A DNA stretch of 8,598 nt from Candidatus Zixiibacteriota bacterium (GTDB lineage: Bacteria; Blakebacterota; Blakebacteria; Blakebacterales; Blakebacteraceae). Made by a program: the position numbers and the translations under genes. Shown piece after piece: positions 1 through 6,401 of the stretch (the first letter of the stretch is position 1; the number at the start of each line of letters is the position of its first letter). Location: NCBI GenBank assembly GCA_030604325.1, contig JAUVWC010000036.1, positions 1-8,598 on the forward strand, read 5' to 3'. The notes beneath the pieces are model-generated. The model saw only the letters and a program-made list of their open reading frames with translations, was not told the DNA's origin and made no database searches.

Positions 1-26
1 ACCGCCGATGCATCAACTCCGATGGC

Positions 27-2663
27 TCACCAGCCAACGCTGTTCATCAACGGGTTGAACAAAAGCTTGAACGTTCCGTGTGTCTGCGCCCGGCGCTGGA
101 TCCTGACCGGCAGGAGCACCAGCTGACCCCGGCCATAGTTCACTGATGCCGCCGCGACGGTACCGAAGATGTACTCCGGACCCTGTATCCATCCGGAGCG
201 CAGCGGATTGTCGTCACCGAACTTCATCGCTATCGTCGCCTGCGGTGTGCCGAAGGCCGCCGTCGGATTGAGCAGCATGTCCCTGGCGTACATCACGCCT
301 GCCTCGGCGGGCATCCCCCATGATACCGGGTTAAGTGGGTCTACCTCGACTTTCAGGATAGATCCGGGACAGGAGAAGTTCTGACGGACTTCTCCCGTGA
401 TGGCGTTGGCAAACGGTGCGCTGAACTCCTCCAGAGCCAGCCGGGTACTGCCGCCCAGGGTGACGAGTGTGCCTCCCTCTTCCACGAACTTCAGCAGCGC
501 CAGCAGGCCGGTGGAATCGATCCCGCCGCTGTACTGCGGCATGATGTTCGATCCCGTGCGCCCCCTGATGATCGAAGCCGGACTCGTGTCGGGGAAGACA
601 ATGGCGTCGTATTTCGCCTTCAGGTTTGTCTGGTCGCGGATGTCCTGGGCATGGATGGTGATCGGTTCCCACTCGAACGTGTCGAGGACGTAGCGGGTCC
701 ACCCCTCGTTCATGTTGCCGCCCCAGGGCTGGTAGAGTGCGACGCGGGGAGCCCGCGCCAGGGTGAGGTCGGCACGCGCTCGGGAGACGGCGTGCACGGT
801 CAGACCCAGCTGGCCCGCGGCCGCCTCCACGTCCGCCCGCGCCCGCTCACCGGTAACGACAAAAGTTCCTGCCGGCAGCTGAACGTTACCCGCCGTGACG
901 GACTGGCTCGAACGCCCCACAGTGTGGCCGGCCCTCAGCAGACGCAGGGCGGCGGTAAAGCTGTCGTTGTTGCGCGCGTCGAGCAGGAAGGTGTCTCCTT
1001 GGCCCACGATGCTGCCCGGGGGCATGGGAGCTTCGCCCACCGACTCTCCCCGGTAGTCGAACGGCTCGTCCACGAAGATCGTCTCCACCCCCATCTGCAT
1101 CCCCAGGCTCCAGCCGGTGACATCGTAGGGGGGTACATCGGTCGGATACACCTGTGGCTCGAGCAGATCCTTGGCGTAGTTGCGGAAGACCTGCGCCATG
1201 GGGATGACGAAAGTGCCGGCGGGGTAATCAGTCCCGTCGGCGGTGAACGCCGCGCCGGCCCGGTCGATGTTCAGGCCGCCGATGCGCAGGATCTGGATGA
1301 GTTTGATAACCGTCGGAGGGTCGTGCTGATCGGCCGGAATGAGGATGGCCGAGGGGCTGCCGGCCCGGCCCTTTTCCACCGTGCGCTTGTTGACGACGTA
1401 TATGCCCGACAGCATGTTCTCGCGCAGGTCGGCGCAAATATCCAGCAGTGCGAAGGTGATGATCGATTCGTAGTCGACGATGTCGCGCAGCGACCAGCGT
1501 CCGCCCCGCCAGGGATTGAGATACTCGGGGCGGATCACCAGGTCCCGCGGTGGGCCTCCGCCGCCACGGCCACGGCGAGCGCCGGCCGGTGCCTCGGTTG
1601 GTTCTTCCGGTGGGGCGCCGACGGGTGCCATCGGCTGCTCGGTCGGGGTGGCCAGGTTGCGCACCGAGGCGAGCTCGGAGAGCATGCCAACCATGTTGTG
1701 CCACCAGCCGGCCCAGGCCATGGCCCCCTGCCACCAGTAGGTGAACCTCTCGCCGTAGAGCACCCCCGACTTGCCGGCCTCGTCGAGCGCCTGGGCCTGG
1801 GCGAATCCCAGCAGTCCGGCGGTACGGTAGATCCACGGATCGACATTGGGATTCGGCGGTCCGGCGGCGGGCATGATGAAGATCCTGGCCCCCGAGGCGC
1901 CCATCTGGTGCTCGTCCAGCCATACCTCCGGGAACCAGTCGTGGTAGAGGACCTCACCCAGCAGCCGCGTCTCGACCTGGCTGAACATGTAGGCGTCCCG
2001 GTTGCTGTCGTGACCCGTGTAGTGGTGGTAGAGCCAGGGCAGGCCGGAGCCCTGGTACTCGGTGCCGAATGTCTCGTTGAACCACTCTACCTCCATGGCC
2101 TGCCCGTCGGGATTGATACTCGGGAAGAGCAGGAACACCACGTTGTCCAGGATATTCTGGATATAGGGGCTCTCTTCGGTGGCCAGACGGTGCACCGCCT
2201 CCAGCACCATCTGGGTGGATCCGATTTCGGAGGCATGGACGGCACAGGTAACGCACACCACCACCTTCCCCTCGGCGATGAGCCGTTGCGCCTCGGCTTC
2301 GCTACGGATGCTAGCCGGATCGTAGAGCCGACGGTTGATCTCCTTGATCCGGTCCAGGTTCCGCATATTGTTGGCCGAGGTGATGGTCACCAGGGGAAAG
2401 TCCCGTCCCAGGGTGGACTTGCCGAGAATGGTGACCATGACCCGTTCGGAAGCTCTGTCGGCCATGTGCATGTATTCGAGGATCTGGTCCCAGTGGGCCA
2501 GTTTGTTGTCGGCGCCGACGGGGAAGCCGAGAAAGGCTTCGGGTGTGGGCAGGGTCTGTGCTCGCAGCTGCCGGGGAGCGAGAACGAGGAAGAGCGCTGC
2601 CAACAGCAGCTGCGCCGGAATGTAGAGGCCGCGGTGGCGGAACGGACCTGACTGAAGAAGCAT
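27..2663 (-). CDS. Secreted M14-family zinc carboxypeptidase-like protein with C-terminal amidotransferase-like domain
   Basis: The 878-aa product is probably an exported zinc metallopeptidase that trims peptides in the periplasm or outside the cell. Residues 1-36 form a signal peptide: basic n-region, hydrophobic core LLLAALFLVLAP, then a likely cut near LRA-QT. The M14 zinc site is visible: H143 and E146 in HASE, and H252 in DEHQMG. Also present are NPDG at 184-187, NRD at 221-223 (substrate-carboxylate Arg position of the family) and SE at 329-330, a good candidate for the catalytic Glu. A Pro/Gly/Arg-rich stretch (about 341-372) interrupts the chain after the catalytic domain. Residues about 640-760 look like a class I glutamine-amidotransferase-type flavodoxin fold (VALYQPWGG, DAIVFPD, FVEEGGTLVTLGG) without an evident catalytic Cys triad. 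The frame also opens at a GTG at 2735, but that start has no ribosome site; ATG 2663 does. It is monocistronic, divergent from the cysteine desulfurase. The exact substrate is unknown. Confidence 0.9.
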   Translation of the reverse strand: MLLQSGPFRHRGLYIPAQLLLAALFLVLAPRQLRAQTLPTPEAFLGFPVGADNKLAHWDQILEYMHMADRASERVMVTILGKSTLGRDFPLVTITSANNMRNLDRIKEINRRLYDPASIRSEAEAQRLIAEGKVVVCVTCAVHASEIGSTQMVLEAVHRLATEESPYIQNILDNVVFLLFPSINPDGQAMEVEWFNETFGTEYQGSGLPWLYHHYTGHDSNRDAYMFSQVETRLLGEVLYHDWFPEVWLDEHQMGASGARIFIMPAAGPPNPNVDPWIYRTAGLLGFAQAQALDEAGKSGVLYGERFTYWWQGAMAWAGWWHNMVGMLSELASVRNLATPTEQPMAPVGAPPEEPTEAPAGARRGRGGGGPPRDLVIRPEYLNPWRGGRWSLRDIVDYESIITFALLDICADLRENMLSGIYVVNKRTVEKGRAGSPSAILIPADQHDPPTVIKLIQILRIGGLNIDRAGAAFTADGTDYPAGTFVIPMAQVFRNYAKDLLEPQVYPTDVPPYDVTGWSLGMQMGVETIFVDEPFDYRGESVGEAPMPPGSIVGQGDTFLLDARNNDSFTAALRLLRAGHTVGRSSQSVTAGNVQLPAGTFVVTGERARADVEAAAGQLGLTVHAVSRARADLTLARAPRVALYQPWGGNMNEGWTRYVLDTFEWEPITIHAQDIRDQTNLKAKYDAIVFPDTSPASIIRGRTGSNIMPQYSGGIDSTGLLALLKFVEEGGTLVTLGGSTRLALEEFSAPFANAITGEVRQNFSCPGSILKVEVDPLNPVSWGMPAEAGVMYARDMLLNPTAAFGTPQATIAMKFGDDNPLRSGWIQGPEYIFGTVAAASVNYGRGQLVLLPVRIQRRAQTHGTFKLLFNPLMNSVGW

Positions 2664-2671
2664 GGGGATTA

Positions 2672-2676
2672 CTCCT
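2672..2676 (-). promoter_or_regulatory. Ribosome binding site of the M14 peptidase gene
   Basis: On the minus strand the bases read AGGAG, 8 nt before ATG 2661-2663. This decides the start: translation from here begins directly with an n-region and hydrophobic core of a signal peptide, whereas the longer in-frame GTG start at 2733-2735 would add 24 Arg-rich residues and has no such site. Confidence 0.75.
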
Positions 2677-2787
2677 GTTTGTTGAGCTCCGGTGTTTCTG
2701 AGTCCTGGTCGGAGTCTATTCCTCCTGCGACTCACTGTGCAACAAGAGGAAGTACTCCCGATCCACTTTGCAGGAGACTCACGGGTC

Positions 2788-2816
2788 TTTACACCACGAA
2801 GCCATTTGAGTTAAAT
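2788..2816 (+). promoter_or_regulatory. Candidate sigma70-type promoter for the cysteine desulfurase gene
   Basis: TTTACA (2788-2793, five of six matches to the -35 consensus) is followed after 17 bp by TTAAAT (2811-2816, four of six to the -10 consensus). This sits in the AT-rich part of the divergent intergenic region, about 50 bp before the start at 2866. An overlapping TAAAAT at 2816-2821 is a better -10 match but lacks a -35 at normal spacing. Such motifs occur by chance in AT-rich DNA, so this is only a candidate. Confidence 0.3.
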
Positions 2817-2865
2817 AAAATGGAGCGACCGTAATTGCCCGCGTATTGCGCTGTAAGGATTACCG

Positions 2866-4026
2866 ATGGAAGACCTCATCTATTTGGACAACGGGGCAAC
2901 AACTTTTCCGAAACCGCAGGAAGTCCACGACTTCATGTACGAGTTCTATCAGAAGCACGGGGTCAACCCGGGCCGCTCCGGCTACGACAAGGCCCTCGAG
3001 ACGGAGGAGATTGTCCGTTCCACGCGAGGGCTTCTCGCCGAGTTCTTCAACGGCACGGACAGCGAGAGGCTGACGTTCAGCTACAATGCCAGCGACTCAC
3101 TCAACATGATTATCAGCGGAACGCTCTCCAGGGGGGACCACGTCATCTCCACCACGCTGGAGCATAACTCGGTGCTGCGCCCTCTCTATGTGAAGGAGCA
3201 GGAGGGGATGATCGAAGTGACCTACATCCCCTTCGATGACCGTGGATTCTTGGATCCCGATGATTTCAAGAAGGCCTTCCGAGACAACACCCGCCTGGTG
3301 ATCATGAATCACGCCTCCAACGTGATCGGTACCGTCCAACCGGTGGCCGTGGTGGGAGAATACTGCCGCGAGGCGGGGATACCGTTCGCGGTGGATGCCA
3401 GCCAGAGTGCCGGCGTGCTCGAAATAGACGTGCAGGCCATGAACATCGACATGCTCGCCTTCACCGGTCATAAGTCACTGCTCGGTCCAACCGGGATCGG
3501 CGGCATGTACACCGCGGAGGGTGTGGAGATTCGCTCCACCCGCTGGGGCGGGACCGGCGTCAGGTCCGCCGTGCGGACCCACCTGGAGGAGTTCCCCTAC
3601 CGTCTGGAGTGCGGGACGCTAAACACCGTCGGCGTCGCGGGGCTGAATGCCGCGCAGAAGTGGCTCAGGCAGGAGGGTGTGGATAACATCCACCGGAGAG
3701 AGATGACGCTGTGGGACAAGCTGCGGAAGGGTCTTCAGGAGATAGGGGGTGTCATCACCTACTGCGCCGACGGGACGGAGGACCACATCGGCATACTGAG
3801 CTCCAATATTGAGGGCATGGAAGCCGGTGACGTGGGAACGATACTGGATGTCGACTACAACATCGCCACCCGGACGGGACTGCAGTGCGCTCCACAGGTT
3901 CACAGGGGGATCGGCACCTTCGATATCCACGGCACGGTCCGCTTCGGTATAGGACCGTTCAACACCGAAGAGCACATCGATACGGCTATCGAGGCCGTGC
4001 GGGAGATTGCCTCGATAAGGAAGTAG
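2866..4026 (+). CDS. Cysteine desulfurase family protein (aminotransferase class V, EF2568-like)
   Basis: The 386-aa product is a cytoplasmic PLP enzyme expected to convert L-cysteine to alanine, leaving a persulfide on its active-site cysteine for Fe-S clusters or other sulfur acceptors. It is full length for the family. Visible features: N-terminal YLDNGATTFPKP; NPGRSG at 34-39; H100 in LEHNSVLRP, likely stacking on the PLP ring; D177 and Q180 in VDASQSAG; the PLP-binding K203 in TGHKSLLGPTG; the catalytic-Cys candidate C341 in GLQCAPQVHRGIGT; and the C-terminal VRFGIGPFNTEEHID. This pattern fits the EF2568-type family (TIGR01977) better than IscS/NifS, and it is not a classical SufS. The start ATG has AAGGA 6 nt upstream. 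No scaffold gene (IscU/SufU) is adjacent, so the acceptor is unknown. It is convergent with the dsrMK-like genes. The related selenocysteine lyase activity cannot be excluded from sequence. Confidence 0.88.
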   Translation: MEDLIYLDNGATTFPKPQEVHDFMYEFYQKHGVNPGRSGYDKALETEEIVRSTRGLLAEFFNGTDSERLTFSYNASDSLNMIISGTLSRGDHVISTTLEHNSVLRPLYVKEQEGMIEVTYIPFDDRGFLDPDDFKKAFRDNTRLVIMNHASNVIGTVQPVAVVGEYCREAGIPFAVDASQSAGVLEIDVQAMNIDMLAFTGHKSLLGPTGIGGMYTAEGVEIRSTRWGGTGVRSAVRTHLEEFPYRLECGTLNTVGVAGLNAAQKWLRQEGVDNIHRREMTLWDKLRKGLQEIGGVITYCADGTEDHIGILSSNIEGMEAGDVGTILDVDYNIATRTGLQCAPQVHRGIGTFDIHGTVRFGIGPFNTEEHIDTAIEAVREIASIRK

Positions 4027-4041
4027 ACGGGGCAGCCCCGT
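4027..4041. terminator. Compact GC hairpin between convergent genes, possible bidirectional terminator
   Basis: ACGGGG and CCCCGT form a perfect 6-bp stem around a 3-base loop, starting at the base right after the desulfurase stop codon. It occupies most of the 25-bp gap between two convergent genes. On the plus strand the downstream bases are not a clean U-tract (CTCTTTT comes only some 15 bases later), and on the minus strand only CTTCCTT follows, so it is not a textbook intrinsic terminator. Confidence 0.45.
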
Positions 4042-4051
4042 AAGCTCCCGT

Positions 4052-5365
4052 TCAACTCTTTTCCGTCCGGACCAGGGCGTCGGCCGCCAGTTCGGCCACG
4101 GTCTTGACCTGTATCCCCAGTTTGTAGACCAGGTTGAGTTCCATGATCTGGTCAATGCAGTTATGGCATGGAGTGGCCACGATCTTCGCGCCGGTCTCGC
4201 GGATCTGGTCGGCTTTCAACTTTCCCGCCTCGATGCGCCTCTCCCTGTATCTGCTCATGGACAGCTGCCCTCCGCCGCCCCCGCAGCAGTAGCTGTCTTC
4301 ACGGTTGGGTGTCATCTCGATGAAGTTCTGGACCGAGTTGTTCAAGACGAATCGCTGCGATTCGAACACTCCACCCTCCCTCACCAGGTTGCACGGGTCG
4401 TGGAGAGTGACAGGTTGCTGGTTGAGTGCCGGGTCGAGCCTGATGCGGCCGGACCGGATGTAATCCGCTATCTGCTCGATGACGGATCTCACCTCGAAGG
4501 GATACGGCCTGTTGATCCACTGCGGTCCTTCCCATCGGATCGACCTGAACCCGTGCCCGCATTCGGACAGAAGCAGGACTTCCGCCTCCAGTTTGACGGC
4601 TTCGTCATAGAGCCGCCGGGTCAGCTCTGCCGCGGTTGTTTCACACCCGGAGTAATAGGCGTAGTTCGTGACGTCGTAGACGTGGGTCGAGATGTTCCAG
4701 TCCTCTCCAGCCACATGGAAGATCTTCCCCGCGGCGCTGATGGAGAGGGGGAAGAACTTCGGTTCCCGGGGATTGAGGGTGTAGAGGACGCGGGCTCCCT
4801 TCCTGTCCAGCGGGATCGATGCGTTCTCATCCTCTAGATCCAGCTGAAGATCCTCTTCGATCCACTGGAGTGTATCCACCAGTTCCTCGCGGGGGATGGC
4901 CATGTTGTTGCCGGTTTCTACCGCAGCGTCCACCGTCGACTGCAGCCCCGGTGGAACGAGGTCTATTTCGGCGAGCATGGAGCGGGCAGTGCGGATCAGG
5001 TAGACGATATCGACTCCGATAGAACAGTGGAGAGAGCATCGCCCGCACATTGTGCAGGCGCCGTAGATTACGTCCACCATTTCTTCGATGGTTTCCTCAT
5101 CGAAATCCCGCGCGCCTACCCAGCGCGGGAAGAGGCGTCCTATAAGGGTGTAGTAGCGGCGGAATACACCGGCGATTTGATCAACCTTGTACCCGGGGAG
5201 ATAGCGGGGATCGGCTTTGGTCAGATAATAGTGGCACGATTCCCCGCACAGGCCGCACCGCACGCAGCTGTTCAGGTGGGAACGGAGCCTTCCGTCGAGG
5301 CGCTCCTTGAGCAGATTAAGGGCCCGCTGCCGATCCGGCGTCATTCTTTTCACAACGCTCATCAC
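4052..5365 (-). CDS. dsrK-like: DsrK/HdrD-like iron-sulfur subunit (heterodisulfide reductase-type, CCG domain)
   Basis: The 437-aa product is predicted to be the cytoplasmic catalytic subunit of a membrane redox complex acting on a disulfide or DsrC-trisulfide. Two [4Fe-4S] ferredoxin-type motifs are visible: C34-x2-C37-x2-C40-x3-C44 and C104-x2-C107-x2-C110-x3-C114. A CCG-type cluster motif follows: C325, C360-C361 (CCGGGGG), C400 and C403 (PCHNC), as in DsrK, HdrD and TmcB. An upstream half-site keeps C241 (SGCET) and C269 in ECGHGFRS, a motif typical of the DsrK/TmcB branch. There is no membrane segment. It starts at GTG 5363-5365, overlapping the dsrM-like stop by 4 bp (GTGA), with AGGAG 7 nt upstream; the next codon is ATG and could be used instead. 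It is coupled to the cytochrome b gene and downstream of dsrC, which favours DsrK over a generic HdrD or a glycolate-oxidase-type Fe-S subunit. DsrK and TmcB cannot be separated by eye. Confidence 0.85.
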   Translation of the reverse strand: MMSVVKRMTPDRQRALNLLKERLDGRLRSHLNSCVRCGLCGESCHYYLTKADPRYLPGYKVDQIAGVFRRYYTLIGRLFPRWVGARDFDEETIEEMVDVIYGACTMCGRCSLHCSIGVDIVYLIRTARSMLAEIDLVPPGLQSTVDAAVETGNNMAIPREELVDTLQWIEEDLQLDLEDENASIPLDRKGARVLYTLNPREPKFFPLSISAAGKIFHVAGEDWNISTHVYDVTNYAYYSGCETTAAELTRRLYDEAVKLEAEVLLLSECGHGFRSIRWEGPQWINRPYPFEVRSVIEQIADYIRSGRIRLDPALNQQPVTLHDPCNLVREGGVFESQRFVLNNSVQNFIEMTPNREDSYCCGGGGGQLSMSRYRERRIEAGKLKADQIRETGAKIVATPCHNCIDQIMELNLVYKLGIQVKTVAELAADALVRTEKS

Positions 5366-5985
5366 CGGCGGGCTCCTGGTGGCCAGATCCCCCGCCTTCC
5401 GTAGAATATGCCGAGATGTATGCGGGAGGTGAAGAAGTAGATGGTGTGGCGCAATTTACTCGCGGGTATGTAGAGAAAGAGAACACCGCCGTAAATGAAC
5501 AGGACGGGGATTAAATCGCTGCGCAGCAGGGTCAGGGCCGAAAGCGCCTGGAATCCGGTGACCAGCAGGTTGCTGGCATAGTCGTCCGGATTGGAGAGTA
5601 TCCTCATCTCCGGGGTAACGATCCGCTTGATCAGTATGGAGAGACCGCACACGGCGGACACCATGAGCAGGAAGGCGGAACCCGTAGTCAGAAAGGGCCC
5701 TATCCTGAGCTGGAAGAGGTGTATCGCCAGCCAGCCGAAGCCGAGGAATGTCCCCACGTGAAAGAGAAGGCCGGCGGTGTAGGTCGGTACGTGGAGGTAG
5801 GCCGTCTCCTTTCTGAGCGGGGACATCGACGCCGTCAGCGCGTATACCACGGCGGGCAAGACTCGCCCCTCGGGCTGCGAAGGATCGCTGCGCCTGCCCT
5901 CTTTCACGACCCGGATGAGATAGAAGAGAGAGATGAGGGAAAATATTCCAAATCCTGTCAGAAGGACCAGATGATAGGTTCTCAC
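5362..5985 (-). CDS. dsrM-like: DsrM-like membrane cytochrome b subunit (NarI-type)
   Basis: The 207-aa integral membrane protein probably binds haem b and passes electrons between the quinone pool and the DsrK-like subunit. About five hydrophobic segments are visible: residues 6-25, 68-92, 97-121, 138-155 and 158-176. Histidines suited to haem ligation lie at H65 and H76 (HVPTYTAGLLFH) and at H180 and H190 near the last segment, with H89 also in segment 2; two pairs about ten residues apart recall the NarI/DsrM arrangement, though ligand assignment is inferred. The length is a little under that of typical NarI (about 225) and shorter than many DsrM proteins. The start is GTG 5985, with AGAGG 9 nt upstream in the 25-bp gap after dsrC. 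It ends inside the dsrK-like start. There is no c-type haem motif, so no periplasmic cytochrome is fused. TmcC or HdrE-like subunits are the alternatives. Confidence 0.8.
   Translation of the reverse strand: MRTYHLVLLTGFGIFSLISLFYLIRVVKEGRRSDPSQPEGRVLPAVVYALTASMSPLRKETAYLHVPTYTAGLLFHVGTFLGFGWLAIHLFQLRIGPFLTTGSAFLLMVSAVCGLSILIKRIVTPEMRILSNPDDYASNLLVTGFQALSALTLLRSDLIPVLFIYGGVLFLYIPASKLRHTIYFFTSRIHLGIFYGRRGIWPPGARR
5373..5377 (-). promoter_or_regulatory. Ribosome binding site of the dsrK-like gene, inside the dsrM-like coding region
   Basis: On the minus strand AGGAG lies within the last codons of the dsrM-like gene, 7 nt before GTG 5365 and 10 nt before the adjacent ATG 5362. Together with the 4-bp GTGA overlap this indicates translational coupling of the two subunits and keeps both start choices open. 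Confidence 0.65.
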
Positions 5986-6010
5986 CAGTATATGCCTCTA
6001 AGCACATCCA

Positions 6011-6328
6011 TTAAACGCATCCATCAGGCTTGGGCAGACCCGCGATCCTGCAGGCTCCCTTAGCGGGCCCCATGGGGAAGAGTTCGTAGATTTCGCGCAG
6101 ATGCAGGCCGGAGTGCTGACACAGCTTTCGGATCATTGGGGCCGTGCCCTCTGCCTCCCAGTACTCCCGTATATAGTTGACTACGGACCAGTGCTTGTCG
6201 GTCAGCTCCCCTGTACCGTCGGTCGTGGCGAATAGCCGGGCCACCTCCTCATTCCACAGCTCCGGTTCCTCGAGGAACCCGTCCCCGTCCACTTCGAACT
6301 GGCGGCCTTCAATCTCGATCTGTGACAT
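6011..6328 (-). CDS. dsrC: DsrC family sulfur-carrier protein with both redox cysteines
   Basis: The 105-aa product is a small soluble sulfur carrier of the DsrC/TusE/DsvC family. The N-terminal VDGDGFLEEPELWNEEVA and the mid-region LTDKHWSVVNYIREYW, IRKLC and ELFPMGPAKGACRIAGLPKP are diagnostic. The flexible C-terminal arm has two cysteines, C93 and the penultimate C104, with ten residues between, the spacing of true DsrC, in which a trisulfide forms between them. TusE-type tRNA-thiolation proteins keep only the last one, so a dissimilatory or redox role is indicated. Start ATG 6326-6328 was chosen because AGGAG lies 9 nt upstream; the frame opens 31 codons earlier, but that extension has no family resemblance. 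It precedes the dsrM- and dsrK-like genes by 25 bp, as a likely operon. No dsrAB, dsrEFH or tusBCD gene is in view. Confidence 0.93.
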   Translation of the reverse strand: MSQIEIEGRQFEVDGDGFLEEPELWNEEVARLFATTDGTGELTDKHWSVVNYIREYWEAEGTAPMIRKLCQHSGLHLREIYELFPMGPAKGACRIAGLPKPDGCV

Positions 6329-6364
6329 ATAGTGACTCTCCTTATGTGCAAATTGATGGGGACG

Positions 6365-6370
6365 AATATA
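6365..6370 (-). promoter_or_regulatory. Candidate -10 element ahead of dsrC
   Basis: The minus strand reads TATATT (five of six to the sigma70 -10), 36 nt before the dsrC start in the 73-bp gap after the MFS gene. No convincing -35 lies 16-18 bp upstream. It would let dsrC-dsrM-dsrK be expressed separately from the transporter, but the evidence is thin. Confidence 0.25.
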
Positions 6371-6401
6371 TGAAAACCGATCCAGCGATGTTAGGGGGTT
6401 A

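Noticed and set aside
651..2651. A 666-codon open frame on the plus strand opposite the peptidase gene
   Set aside because: It is antisense to a gene with clear M14 motifs, has His/Gly/Val-rich composition without any recognisable domain, and lacks a ribosome site. Long antisense frames are common opposite GC-biased codons.
2664..2750. A sigma70 promoter for the peptidase gene (TTGCAC with TAGACT on the minus strand)
   Set aside because: The -35 matches the consensus only at TTG and the -10 at four positions with 18-bp spacing, so it is not distinguishable from chance.
4163..4837. A 224-codon plus-strand frame opposite the dsrK-like gene
   Set aside because: It is fully antisense to the cysteine-motif-bearing gene and its product has no recognisable features.
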